From Sphingomonas echinoides (GTDB lineage Bacteria > Pseudomonadota > Alphaproteobacteria > Sphingomonadales > Sphingomonadaceae): a DNA stretch of 64,000 nt. Position 1 is the stretch's first letter, and each line of letters opens with the position of its first letter. A program made the position numbers and the translations under genes. Location of the stretch: contig NZ_JAPYKK010000008.1 of assembly GCF_029623395.1 (NCBI RefSeq), positions 1 to 64,000 of the forward strand, in the 5' to 3' direction. Under the pieces are notes generated by a model. It ran no database searches. It was not told the origin of the DNA and saw only the letters and a list, made by a program, of their open reading frames with translations. Below are positions 34,179-42,523 of the stretch, one piece after another.

Positions 34179-34379
34179 ATGAGCATTACCGCAACGATCA
34201 TGAACACGGCCACCGGCCAGCCCATCCAGAAAATGGTATTCGGCCGGATGCCCAAGCCGTGGGTATCCTTCAATCTCGAGACGGGCGAGCTCGTCACCGC
34301 CGACCGCGTCGAAGTCGGCAAGCCCGCGCCGGGCAAGTTCGCGGTGCCGGTGGCGGTGTGGGTCACGCCCAAGGGCTGA
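34179..34379 (+). CDS. Small conserved-looking protein of unknown function (66 aa)
   Basis: A 66-residue acidic/basic mixed protein with no signal peptide, membrane segment or cysteine. It contains a VFGRMPKPWVSFNLETGELV core and an APGKFAVPVAVWV end, suggesting a small beta domain. It has good third-position GC like its neighbours and an unobstructed frame. No strong Shine-Dalgarno is visible (CCCCGCCC precedes the ATG), so it may be translated weakly. Function is unknown. Confidence 0.55.
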   Translation: MSITATIMNTATGQPIQKMVFGRMPKPWVSFNLETGELVTADRVEVGKPAPGKFAVPVAVWVTPKG

Positions 34380-34448
34380 TTCGCCACCACCTCTCAAACG
34401 ACAACGCCGGTCATGGCATCAGGACGCATCTCGCGGTAAGGGCCGGCG

Positions 34449-36089
34449 ATGTTGCGCATTACCGAACTGGCCCTTCCGCTCCATCATCCCGATGAGGCGC
34501 TCCCCGCTGCGATCTGCAAGCGGCTCAAGATCAGCCCACGCGACCTGATCCGCTTCAAGATCGCGCGCCGTGCGCACGATGCGCGCGACAAGATGGCGAT
34601 CCTTTTGGTCTATTCGCTCGACGTCGCGGTGAAGAACGAAGCGACCGTGCTCGCCAAGTTCCGCAAGGACCGCAACGTCGGCACCACCCCCGACACGCGC
34701 TACAAATTCACCGCGCAGGCCCCCGCCGTTCAGAGCGAGATCCGCCCGGTCGTAATCGGCGCGGGGCCGTGCGGGCTGTTCGCCGGGCTGATTCTCGCAC
34801 AAATGGGGTTCCGCCCGATCATCCTCGATCGCGGCAAGGTCGTGCGCGAGCGGACCAAGGACACCTGGGGGCTGTGGCGCAAGAGCGTGCTCAACCCCGA
34901 ATCGAACGTCCAGTTCGGCGAGGGCGGCGCGGGCACCTTCTCCGACGGCAAGCTCTACAGCCGGATCAAGGACCCGCGCCACCTCGACCGCAAGGTGCTG
35001 ACCGAGTTCGTCAAGGCGGGCGCGCCCGAGGAGATCCTGACCGAAGCGCATCCGCACATCGGCACCTTCCGGCTGGTGACGATGGTCGAGAGCATGCGCG
35101 AAAGCGTCGAGGCGCTCGGCGGCGAATATCGCTTCCAGCAGCGCGTCGAGGGAATCGACATCGAGACGCGCGGCGACGGCAGCCGCCACGTGCGCGGGCT
35201 CCACATTCACGACGGCAGCTATCTGCGCGCGGATCATGTCGTCCTCGCGATCGGGCATAGCGCGCGCGATACCTTCGCGATGCTTCACGAGGCGGGGGTC
35301 TATGTCGAGGCCAAGCCGTTCTCGCTCGGGGTGCGGATCGAGCATCCGCAATCGTGGATCGACACCGCGCGCTTCGGGCCGAGTGCTGGCAACCCGATCC
35401 TCGGCGCGGCGGATTACAGCCTGTCGCATCACTGCAAGAACGGACGGACGGTCTACAGCTTCTGCATGTGCCCGGGTGGCACCGTCGTCGCCGCCACCTC
35501 GGAAGAAGGCCGTGTCGCCACCAACGGCATGAGCCAATATTCGCGCAACGAGCGCAACGCCAATTCGGGGCTGGTCGTGGGCATCGACCCCGAGCGCGAC
35601 TATCCGGGCGATCCGCTGGCGGGGATCGCGTTCCAGCGGCACTGGGAATCGCTCGCTTATGTCGCGGGCGGGTCGAGCTACAAAGCCCCCGCGCAACGGC
35701 TGGGCGATCTGCTCGAGGGCAAGCCGTCGTCCGCGCTCGGGCAAGTCGTGCCGTCCTATCGCCCCGGCGTGACGATGGGCGACCTGTCCGAATGCCTCCC
35801 CGAATTCGCGATCACCGCGATGCGCGAGGCGCTTCCGGTGTTCGGGCGGCAGATCCCGGGGTACGACCATCCCGACGTGCTGCTCACCGGGGTCGAGACG
35901 CGCACCTCCTCGCCGGTCCGCTTCAAGCGCGGCGACGATCTGCAGAGCCTCAACACGCGTGGATTGTATCCGGCGGGCGAAGGGGCTGGCTATGCGGGGG
36001 GCATTCTCTCGGCGGCGGTCGACGGGATCAAGATTGCCGAAGCGGTTGCCGCGAGCCTCACGCAGACGGCGATGCCGCTGCCGGAGTGA
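34449..36089 (+). CDS. Uncharacterised FAD-dependent dehydrogenase (COG2509-like)
   Basis: A 546-residue cytoplasmic flavoprotein. An N-terminal ~95-residue domain (LKISPRDLIRFKIARRAHDA) precedes the dinucleotide-binding motif VVIGAGPCGLFAGLILAQMG (about 98-117). Further landmarks are FGEGGAGTFSDGKL near 157, a central YSFCMCPGGTVVAA, a VETRTSSPVRF segment near 480 and the C-terminal FAD-binding LYPAGEGAGYAGGILSAAVDG. The family occurs widely but its substrate is unknown. CMC in the centre might be redox active. The start is the ATG followed at once by the conserved LRITELALPL. It is transcribed alone. Confidence 0.88.
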   Translation: MLRITELALPLHHPDEALPAAICKRLKISPRDLIRFKIARRAHDARDKMAILLVYSLDVAVKNEATVLAKFRKDRNVGTTPDTRYKFTAQAPAVQSEIRPVVIGAGPCGLFAGLILAQMGFRPIILDRGKVVRERTKDTWGLWRKSVLNPESNVQFGEGGAGTFSDGKLYSRIKDPRHLDRKVLTEFVKAGAPEEILTEAHPHIGTFRLVTMVESMRESVEALGGEYRFQQRVEGIDIETRGDGSRHVRGLHIHDGSYLRADHVVLAIGHSARDTFAMLHEAGVYVEAKPFSLGVRIEHPQSWIDTARFGPSAGNPILGAADYSLSHHCKNGRTVYSFCMCPGGTVVAATSEEGRVATNGMSQYSRNERNANSGLVVGIDPERDYPGDPLAGIAFQRHWESLAYVAGGSSYKAPAQRLGDLLEGKPSSALGQVVPSYRPGVTMGDLSECLPEFAITAMREALPVFGRQIPGYDHPDVLLTGVETRTSSPVRFKRGDDLQSLNTRGLYPAGEGAGYAGGILSAAVDGIKIAEAVAASLTQTAMPLPE

Positions 36090-36103
36090 ACCGAACGGTC
36101 CAA

Positions 36104-36130
36104 CCTTTGTTGTGCACTGCAACACAAAGG
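36104..36130. promoter_or_regulatory. Imperfect inverted repeat upstream of the SemiSWEET gene
   Basis: CCTTTG at 36104 and CAAAGG ending at 36130 form the outer arms of an 11-bp imperfect inverted repeat with a CACTG centre. It lies 8 bp before the start codon. It could be an operator or an mRNA hairpin near the ribosome-binding site; the evidence is only its symmetry. Confidence 0.3.
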
Positions 36131-36137
36131 GAGATTG

Positions 36138-36422
36138 ATGATGGCCAACACGGCCAAACCCCTCACCGCCGAGCGCGCAATCCTGATCCTCGGCTGGGTC
36201 GCGACCGCGACGGCGGTGATGATGTATGTTTCGTACATCTCGCAGATCCAGCTCAACCTTGCGGGGCATAAGGGATCGGTGATCCAGCCGCTGGCGACGG
36301 CGGTGAACTGTACCTTGTGGGTGGCGTACGGGCTGCTCAAGCCGCAGCGCGACTGGCCGGTGGCACTGGCGAATGCGCCGGGGGTGGTGCTCGGCGCGAT
36401 CACGTTCGCGACGGCGTTGTAA
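36138..36422 (+). CDS. SemiSWEET-type small sugar transporter
   Basis: A 94-residue inner-membrane protein with three membrane segments (about 14-33, 45-63 and 73-92). The family pattern is visible: GWVATATAVMMYVSYISQIQ in helix 1 (PQ replaced by SQ), KGSVIQPLATAVNCTLWVAYG in helix 2 and ALANAPGVVLG in helix 3. SemiSWEETs dimerise to move sugars by facilitated diffusion. The start at the first ATG after AAAGGGAGAT is preferred; the TTG just before it is possible. It is followed by a repeat and then putA on the other strand. Confidence 0.82.
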   Translation: MMANTAKPLTAERAILILGWVATATAVMMYVSYISQIQLNLAGHKGSVIQPLATAVNCTLWVAYGLLKPQRDWPVALANAPGVVLGAITFATAL

Positions 36423-36430
36423 CCGCTTAG

Positions 36431-36532
36431 CCCCTCCCCTTCAGGGGAGGGGTTGGGGTGGGGAAGTCCAGCAAAGCGCGCTCTCTGCGAGACACAGCCC
36501 CACCCCCAACCCCTCCCCTAAAGGGGAGGGGC
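36431..36532. repeat. GC-rich dispersed palindromic repeat pair
   Basis: Two palindromic units in opposite orientation: CCCCTCCCCTTCAGGGGAGGGG followed by TTGGGGTGGGG on the left, and CCCCACCCCCAACCCCTCCCC then TAAAGGGGAGGGGC on the right, around a ~35-bp spacer. The 14 bases at 36519-36532 are identical to bases 1-14 of the window. It lies between convergent genes and may terminate both. Confidence 0.7.
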
Positions 36533-36544
36533 GAAGAGAGACCG

Positions 36545-39500
36545 CTACGCCAGCGTCATCAAACTCGCATTCCCACCCGCCGCGGTCGTGTTGATCGAAA
36601 CCGACACCTCCTCGCACAGCAGATCGAGCGGATACGCGTCCGCCCGCGCCACCACGTCCGCGCTCGAAGCGCCATGCAGCGACACGATCGCCCCATCCCG
36701 CGCCGCCAGCGCCCGCGACGCGGCAGCAACGTCCGCGGCATCCCCCTCGACCAGCGCCCCCGCGAGCGCGCCGACCTCGGCCAGCCCGTGCGTCGGCCAG
36801 TCGATCCGCGCCGCAACCACAGCGGGCAACCCCGCCGGTGCCACCGCCAGCGGACCACCCGGGATCACCACGGCGTGGTTCCCCGTCGCCAGCACCGCGC
36901 CGATCTGCCGCCACAGCCCATGCGCGGTCCGCGCGATCACTGCGATCCGTCCGCGCGGATGGAGCGCGTAGCGGTTGATCTCGCCGACCGGACCCGCCAG
37001 CTCGACTTCATAGCCAAGCCGCGACCGGTCCGCGATCGCGCCGACCGCCGCCGCCATCTCGGGCTCGCCCTGCGTCCCGAGCCACGTCGCCAGCGTCCGC
37101 GCGACCGGATCGCCGCCCGTCGTCGGCACCGCCGCCGTCTGCGCGGCATGGACCAGCCGAGTCAGATACATCGGGCCGCCCGCCTTCGGGCCAGTTCCGG
37201 AAAGCCCGCGCCCGCCGAACGGCTGGACCCCGACGACCGCGCCGATCGTGTTGCGATTGACGTAGACATTCCCCGCCCCAATCGCGCGCGTGACGCGATC
37301 GATCGTCGCGTCGAGCCGCGTGTGGAGGCCGAAGGTGAGCCCATAGCCGGTCGCGTTGATCGACTCGACCAGCGCCTCCATCGCCCCGCTGCGGAAGCGG
37401 AGCACGTGCAGCACCGGGCCGAACACCTCACGTTCGATCTGCGCGATGTCGTCGATCTCGATGATCGTGGGGGGCACGAACGTGCCGTACCCCGTCGCGG
37501 CGGGCAAAGCGGCCTGCTCGACGCGGTGCCCCGCCGCCTTCATCCGCGCGATGTGCGCGTCGATCCCGTCGCGCGCTTGCGCGGTGATGACCGGGCCGAC
37601 GTCGATCGCGAGCCGATCGGTGCGGCCGATCGTCAGTTCCGCCACCGCGCCGCGCAGCATCGCGAGCGTGCGGTCCGCAACCTCTTCCTGCAGGCACAGC
37701 ACGCGGAGCGCCGAACACCGTTGCCCGGCGCTGTCAAACGCGGACGCGAGGACGTCGCCCACGACCTGCTCCGCCAACGCGGAGGAGTCGACGATCATCG
37801 CATTCTGCCCGCCGGTCTCGGCGATCAGCGGGATCGGCTTGCCCTCTGCGGTCAGACGCCCGGCGAGCTGGCGCTGGATCGTCCGCGCGACCCCGGTCGA
37901 TCCGGTGAAGATCACCCCCGCGGTCGCAGACGCGCCGACCAGCGCCGCGCCGACCGCCCCGTCACCCAGCACCAGTTGCACGACATCCTCGGGCACCCCC
38001 GCGCGGTGCAGGATCCGTACCGCTTCCGCCGCGATCAGCGGAGTCGGTTGCGCGGGCTTGGCGACGACCGGGTTGCCCGCGACCAACGCAGCGGCGATCT
38101 GCCCGGTGAAGATCGCGAGCGGAAAATTCCACGGGCTGATGCACACCACCGGTCCGAGCGGCGTCGCACCGTCCAACGTCGCGCGTGCCTGCGCCGCATA
38201 ATAGCGCAGGAAATCGACTGCTTCGCGCACTTCGGCGATGGCGTTGGCGGCGGATTTGCCCGCTTCGCGCATGATCAGTCCGAGCAGCGTCGGCATCGCC
38301 GCTTCGAGCATGTCCCCCGCGCGATCGAGACAGTCCGCACGCTCCGCGACGGGCGTGGCCGCCCACTGCGCCGCCGCCCCGACCGCGCGATCGACCGCCG
38401 CTTGCGCCGCGGCTTCGTCCGCTTCGAAGACATGGCCGACGATGTCGCGGTGGTCCGCCGGGTTACGGATCACGACCGCGGGCCGTGCACCCGTGTCCAC
38501 GCCACCGGTCCATTCGGACGCGGCACTCGCCACCAGCGTCTGCGACAGCATGGCGAGCGTCGCTTCGTCGCTGAGATCGAGCCCCTGCGAATTGCGCCGC
38601 GCGCCATAGATCGCCGCGGGCAGCGCGATCTCGTCATGCGGCGCGCCGGGGACCGGCATCGCGCGGACGATCTCGACCGGGTCGGCGATGAGGTCCTCGA
38701 TCGGCACCGCAGGATCGCCGATCCGGTTGACGAACGACGAATTCGCCCCGTTCTCGAGCAAGCGGCGGACGAGATACGCCAGCAGCGTCTCGTGCGTACC
38801 GACCGGGGCATAAACCCGGCACGGCCGCGCGAGGCCGTTCGCGCCGACGACTTGGTCGTACAACGGCTCGCCCATGCCGTGGAGGCACTGGAACTCGTAA
38901 TCGCCGACGACGAAGTCCTCGCCCGCCAGCTGGTAGATCGTCGACAGCGTCTGCGCGTTGTGCGTCGCGAATTGCGGGAACACCGCGTCGCGCGCCGCCA
39001 GCAGTTTGCGCGCGCACGCGATGTACGCGACGTCGGTGTAGATCTTGCGCGTATAGACTGGGTATCCGGAAAGGCCGTCGACCTGCGCACGCTTGATCTC
39101 GGCATCCCAATAGGCGCCCTTGACCAGTCGGATCATGATCCGCCGCCCGGTCCGCCGCGCCAGCGCGATGACGAAATCGATCACCAGCGGGCACCGCTTG
39201 CCATAGGCCTGGATAACGAAACCAAGCCCCTTCCAGCCGTCGAGCTCGGGATCCTCGGCGAGCGACTGGAGGAGGTCGAGCGACAGTTCGAGCCGGTCAG
39301 CTTCCTCGGCATCGATGTTGAAGCCGATGTCATAGCCCTTGGCGAGCAGCGCGAGGCCACGCACGACCGGCAGGAGCTCGGCCATCACCCGCCCCGCTTG
39401 CGTGCGGCTGTAGCGCGGGTGGAGCGCGGACAGCTTGATCGAGATACCCGGCCCGCCATACACGCCGCGCCCGTCCGATGCCTTGCCAATCGCGTGGATC

Positions 39501-40201
39501 GCCTGCTCGTAATCCTTGAGATAGCGCGCCGCATCCGCCGCGGTCGTCGCGGCCTCGCCGAGCATGTCGTACGAAAAGCCATAGCCTCGCGCCTCGCGGT
39601 CCTTTGCGTGGCGCAGCGCCTCGTCGATCGTCTGGCCGGTGACGAACTGTTCGCCCATCATCCGCATCGCCAGATCGACCCCGCGGCGGATCACCGGCTC
39701 GCCCACCCGCGCGACCAGCCGCGTCAGCGCGGTCGCGAGACCGCGGTCGTCCGCACTCGCCGCCAGCTTGCCGGTGACGACCAGCCCCCAGGTCGCGGCG
39801 TTGACGAACAGCGAGCGCCCGTCCCCGATATGCGCCGCCCAGTCGCCGCCCGCGATCTTGTCGCGGATCAGCGCGTCGCGCGTCGCGGTGTCGGGAATGC
39901 GCAGCAATGCTTCGGCGAGGCACATCAACGCGACGCCTTCCTGGCTCGACAGCGCATATTCCTGGACCAGCGCCTGTACCCCGCCCCGCGCCTTGGACCC
40001 GCGCAACCCTTCGATCAGCGCGCGCGCGGTGCCGGCGGCGGCGCGGCGAACGGTGTCGGGAACGGTTGCCGCCTCGACCAATGGCGGCACGCAGATCGGC
40101 TCGGGCGTCCGCATCGCCGCGGTGATCGCCGCCCGCATCGGATCGGGCGTACGCACCGTCGGAGCAAAGCACGCAAATGGCATGGACGATTCGGTGGTCA
40201 T
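36545..40201 (-). CDS. putA: Bifunctional proline dehydrogenase / glutamate-semialdehyde dehydrogenase
   Basis: Oxidises proline to pyrroline-5-carboxylate (FAD) and then to glutamate (NAD). The 1218-residue protein has an N-terminal arm, a PRODH barrel (about 130-470) and an aldehyde dehydrogenase domain (about 540-970) with the catalytic cysteine in FDSAGQRCSALRVLCLQEE and glutamate in LIAETGGQNAMIVD, plus a C-terminal lid region. There is no N-terminal ribbon-helix-helix DNA-binding domain, so PutA is not self-regulating; the divergent Lrp-type gene is the likely regulator. The start at 40201 follows a GAGG Shine-Dalgarno six bases upstream. Confidence 0.95.
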   Translation of the reverse strand: MTTESSMPFACFAPTVRTPDPMRAAITAAMRTPEPICVPPLVEAATVPDTVRRAAAGTARALIEGLRGSKARGGVQALVQEYALSSQEGVALMCLAEALLRIPDTATRDALIRDKIAGGDWAAHIGDGRSLFVNAATWGLVVTGKLAASADDRGLATALTRLVARVGEPVIRRGVDLAMRMMGEQFVTGQTIDEALRHAKDREARGYGFSYDMLGEAATTAADAARYLKDYEQAIHAIGKASDGRGVYGGPGISIKLSALHPRYSRTQAGRVMAELLPVVRGLALLAKGYDIGFNIDAEEADRLELSLDLLQSLAEDPELDGWKGLGFVIQAYGKRCPLVIDFVIALARRTGRRIMIRLVKGAYWDAEIKRAQVDGLSGYPVYTRKIYTDVAYIACARKLLAARDAVFPQFATHNAQTLSTIYQLAGEDFVVGDYEFQCLHGMGEPLYDQVVGANGLARPCRVYAPVGTHETLLAYLVRRLLENGANSSFVNRIGDPAVPIEDLIADPVEIVRAMPVPGAPHDEIALPAAIYGARRNSQGLDLSDEATLAMLSQTLVASAASEWTGGVDTGARPAVVIRNPADHRDIVGHVFEADEAAAQAAVDRAVGAAAQWAATPVAERADCLDRAGDMLEAAMPTLLGLIMREAGKSAANAIAEVREAVDFLRYYAAQARATLDGATPLGPVVCISPWNFPLAIFTGQIAAALVAGNPVVAKPAQPTPLIAAEAVRILHRAGVPEDVVQLVLGDGAVGAALVGASATAGVIFTGSTGVARTIQRQLAGRLTAEGKPIPLIAETGGQNAMIVDSSALAEQVVGDVLASAFDSAGQRCSALRVLCLQEEVADRTLAMLRGAVAELTIGRTDRLAIDVGPVITAQARDGIDAHIARMKAAGHRVEQAALPAATGYGTFVPPTIIEIDDIAQIEREVFGPVLHVLRFRSGAMEALVESINATGYGLTFGLHTRLDATIDRVTRAIGAGNVYVNRNTIGAVVGVQPFGGRGLSGTGPKAGGPMYLTRLVHAAQTAAVPTTGGDPVARTLATWLGTQGEPEMAAAVGAIADRSRLGYEVELAGPVGEINRYALHPRGRIAVIARTAHGLWRQIGAVLATGNHAVVIPGGPLAVAPAGLPAVVAARIDWPTHGLAEVGALAGALVEGDAADVAAASRALAARDGAIVSLHGASSADVVARADAYPLDLLCEEVSVSINTTAAGGNASLMTLA

Positions 40202-40216
40202 GGCGATCCTCTGAGT

Positions 40217-40258
40217 AAGATCTTCGCCATACGCTTCTACCCCGGAGGGAATCTTCCC
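40217..40258. promoter_or_regulatory. Candidate PutR operator between putA and putR
   Basis: Within the 101-bp divergent gap lie two short palindromes: AAGATCTT (40217-40224) and GGGAA-TC-TTCCC (40247-40258), with centres about 32 bp apart, near three helical turns. This arrangement suits an Lrp-family octamer controlling both genes. No binding motif for the family is known to me here, so this is positional evidence. Confidence 0.35.
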
Positions 40259-40302
40259 TTTCAAACTTGACGGACGCACAGTCCCGACTGCATTTCAGGG
40301 CC

Positions 40303-40788
40303 ATGAAGGATAAGTCGCCTACGCAACCATCGTCAGACAGTGAATTGGACCGGTTCGACCGTGCGATCATCGATCTGTTGGCGCAGGATGGGCGGATGAC
40401 CGTCACCGACCTTGCCGCGCAGATCGGGCTGTCCAAGACGCCGACGCAGGTTCGGCTCAAGCGGCTGGTCGACCAGGGCTATATCCTCGGCTTCCGCGCG
40501 GTGACCAATCTCGCCAAGCTGGGGCTCGACCATGTCGCCTTCACCGAGGTGAAACTGTCCGACACGCGCGAGAATGCGCTGCGCGATTTCAACGCCGCGG
40601 TGCGCCGTATTCCCGAAGTCGAGGAATGCCATCTGATCGCGAGCAGCTTCGACTATCTGCTCAAGGTGCGCACCACCGACATCCGCCGCTACCGCTATGT
40701 GCTGGGGGAGAAGATCTCCAGCCTGCCGCATGTCGCGAGCACGTCGACCTTTGTCGCGATGGAGACGATCCTCGACCACGATCGCTGA
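40303..40788 (+). CDS. putR: Lrp/AsnC-family regulator, probable putA activator
   Basis: A 161-residue protein with an N-terminal winged helix-turn-helix (LDRFDRAIIDLLAQDGRMTV, then DLAAQIGLSKTPTQVRLKRL) and a C-terminal RAM/AsnC effector domain (DYLLKVRTTDIRRYRYVL). It is divergent from putA; the alphaproteobacterial PutR, an Lrp-type protein, activates putA in response to proline. The ATG at 40303 is preferred over the TTG at 40267 because it follows a CAGGG element and gives the normal N terminus. Confidence 0.9.
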   Translation: MKDKSPTQPSSDSELDRFDRAIIDLLAQDGRMTVTDLAAQIGLSKTPTQVRLKRLVDQGYILGFRAVTNLAKLGLDHVAFTEVKLSDTRENALRDFNAAVRRIPEVEECHLIASSFDYLLKVRTTDIRRYRYVLGEKISSLPHVASTSTFVAMETILDHDR

Positions 40789-40809
40789 CCGGGTCGAGCA
40801 CCACCGCGC

Positions 40810-41811
40810 TTACTTGGGCGGCGCCATCGTCACCGCATTCGGCGTCTGCACGACCGGGCGCATCGTCCCGTCCTTGTTATACGTCAGCGGATAGACCGTC
40901 ACCGCCCGCCGTCCGATTGCCCCGCGCTGGTCGTCGATCGCGAGATCGGCATTGTGGAGGAACAGATACGATTGCCCCCGAAATTCCGCGATCCCGGGAT
41001 GGATGGTGAAGCTGTACTTGCCCGAACCGGTCAGCAGCCCGTGTGGCGTCCACGGCCCGCGCGGCGACGATGCGGTCGCGTAGGAGACATGCTCGTCGCG
41101 CTGCGTCTTCCGGTCGAGCGAGGCGTAGGTCAGGTAATAGATCTTGCCACGCTTGTGCAGCCACGGGCCTTCCTCGAAATGCGGCGGCGTGATCTCGGTG
41201 ATCGGGCCGTCGAGCTCGATCATGTTGGGCTTGAGCTTGGCGATATAGCATTGCCGATTGCCCCACGCGATCCAGGTGGTGCCGTCGTCGTCGGTCATCA
41301 CGGTGGGATCGATGTCTTCCCAGCTGTGCGTGCCCTTGGGCGTCATTTCGTTGGTAATCAGCGCGGAGCCCTTGGCATCGCGGAACGGCCCGGTCGGCGT
41401 GTCGGCGACGGCCACCGCGATCGCCTTGCCGGGGTGCGTGGCATCGTGCTCGACCGCGGCATAGAACCAGACCTTGCCGTTTTTCTGGATCGCCTGCGAG
41501 GCCCAGGCGTCTTGCTTGGCCCATTTGAAGTCGGCGACGTTCATGATTGGCCCGTGATCGGTCCAGCGCTTCATGTCCTTGGTCGAATAGACCATCCATT
41601 CGCGCATGTTGAACATCTCGTCGCGCTGCGCAACGTCATGACCGACGTAGAGGTACAACGTGTCGCCGACGACCATCGGCGCCGGATCGGCGGTGAACTT
41701 GTCCCGGACGATCGGGTTCGAGAGCTTCGGGGCGGGCGTTGCCGCAGTGATCGACACCGCCGTCGCCGCAAGCGCCATTCCCCCAGCCACAAGGGCGCCA
41801 ACAATCCGCAT
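40810..41811 (-). CDS. GH43-type glycoside hydrolase, exported
   Basis: A 333-residue five-bladed beta-propeller enzyme of glycoside hydrolase family 43 (arabinofuranosidase/xylosidase group). A signal peptide (about 1-24) precedes NPIVRDKFTADPAPMVVGDT, in which the Asp of FTADPAP is the expected catalytic base; SWEDIDPTVMTDDDG holds the pKa-modulating Asp, and HFEEGPWLHKRGKIYYL the catalytic acid Glu. The start at 41811 follows GGAGAGAGTGG; a frame 9 residues longer is possible. It stands alone, with no transporter or other xylan gene next to it. Confidence 0.9.
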   Translation of the reverse strand: MRIVGALVAGGMALAATAVSITAATPAPKLSNPIVRDKFTADPAPMVVGDTLYLYVGHDVAQRDEMFNMREWMVYSTKDMKRWTDHGPIMNVADFKWAKQDAWASQAIQKNGKVWFYAAVEHDATHPGKAIAVAVADTPTGPFRDAKGSALITNEMTPKGTHSWEDIDPTVMTDDDGTTWIAWGNRQCYIAKLKPNMIELDGPITEITPPHFEEGPWLHKRGKIYYLTYASLDRKTQRDEHVSYATASSPRGPWTPHGLLTGSGKYSFTIHPGIAEFRGQSYLFLHNADLAIDDQRGAIGRRAVTVYPLTYNKDGTMRPVVQTPNAVTMAPPK

Positions 41812-41938
41812 TCCACTCTCTCCTGTTGTCTCACGCAACGCTCGAGTGGGGATACGGCCCTATGCTAACGCTAACAAGGCTCAATCGGAGTGATCGCGGA
41901 CCTGGGCTCGATTAGCCGGTACCGGCTACGAAGGGGGG

Positions 41939-42014
41939 TGGTGGGCGATGACGGGCTCGAACCGCCGACATTCTCGGTGTAAACGAGACGCTCTACCAAC
42001 TGAGCTAATCGCCC
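41939..42014 (-). tRNA. tRNA-Val (anticodon UAC)
   Basis: Seventy-six bases on the minus strand fold as a full cloverleaf: acceptor GGGCGAT/ATCGCCC, D arm GCTC-AGTTGGTA-GAGC, anticodon stem TCTCG/CGAGA with loop TTTACAC (anticodon TAC), T arm GGCGG-TTCGAGC-CCGTC, discriminator A and an encoded CCA. Reads GUA codons. Confidence 0.96.
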
Positions 42015-42523
42015 CCGTAACGGGGAGTCGCGTAATAGCGCGGTTTTGGCCGCGAGCAAGCGCACGATTGCAGATAATTCGGGGATCAAACGGGAAACGG
42101 GAGGGCATCCGGAACGCGAAATCCCGAAGGATTTCCGAAGCGATTCTGCGCGGCGCGGGAAGTCCGCTAAATGTTACCTTCCCGAAACCGATCTGTTGAT
42201 CTCCGAACCTTATCAACGAGACGCATGATCCCAACAGCGGCGGTGACGCGATGTCGATCCTTAAGCGGGCCATGACACTCGGCTGTGCGGCGATCAGCTA
42301 TCGATGGATTAAGCGACCAATGAACAATTGGTCTCGCAAGTGGGTTGCATCCCGCTCTCATCGCAGCGTTGGATTATTGCCCGAGCCAATGGCCCGAACT
42401 GTTTAAGGTCGGGCCAAACCCAAGGAGTCGTTACGGCTTCCGCATGTGTTTGAAGATTGTCGGTACCCGGGGGGGGCGCTCGGAGCGCCTCCCCCGCTAC
42501 CGGCGGGAGCGAAACGAGCCTCG
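42015..42523. other. Intergenic region without a convincing gene
   Basis: About 510 bp between the tRNA and the winged-helix gene. Its GC content drops in places. One short frame, 42251-42406 on the plus strand (51 codons, MSILKRAM to ARTV), has a basic amphipathic look but no visible Shine-Dalgarno or family; I do not call it. The right end holds a strong hairpin (42469-42495). The 42015-42250 part shows no clear structure. Confidence 0.5.
42469..42495 (-). terminator. GC-rich hairpin downstream of the winged-helix gene
   Basis: GGCGCTC/GAGCGCC forms a 7-bp core extended by G-run/C-run pairing to about 13 bp. It lies 29 bp beyond the stop codon of the minus-strand gene at 42524. There is no clear T run, so it may be a factor-dependent terminator or an RNA-stabilising structure. 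Confidence 0.5.

Noticed and set aside
36458..40270. A 1270-codon plus-strand frame opposite putA
   Set aside because: Composition is extremely Arg/Asp/His-rich and no family is visible, whereas PutA on the other strand is complete.
42251..42406. 51-codon frame after the tRNA gene
   Set aside because: No Shine-Dalgarno, no recognisable family and no operon context; kept only as a note in the gap entry.
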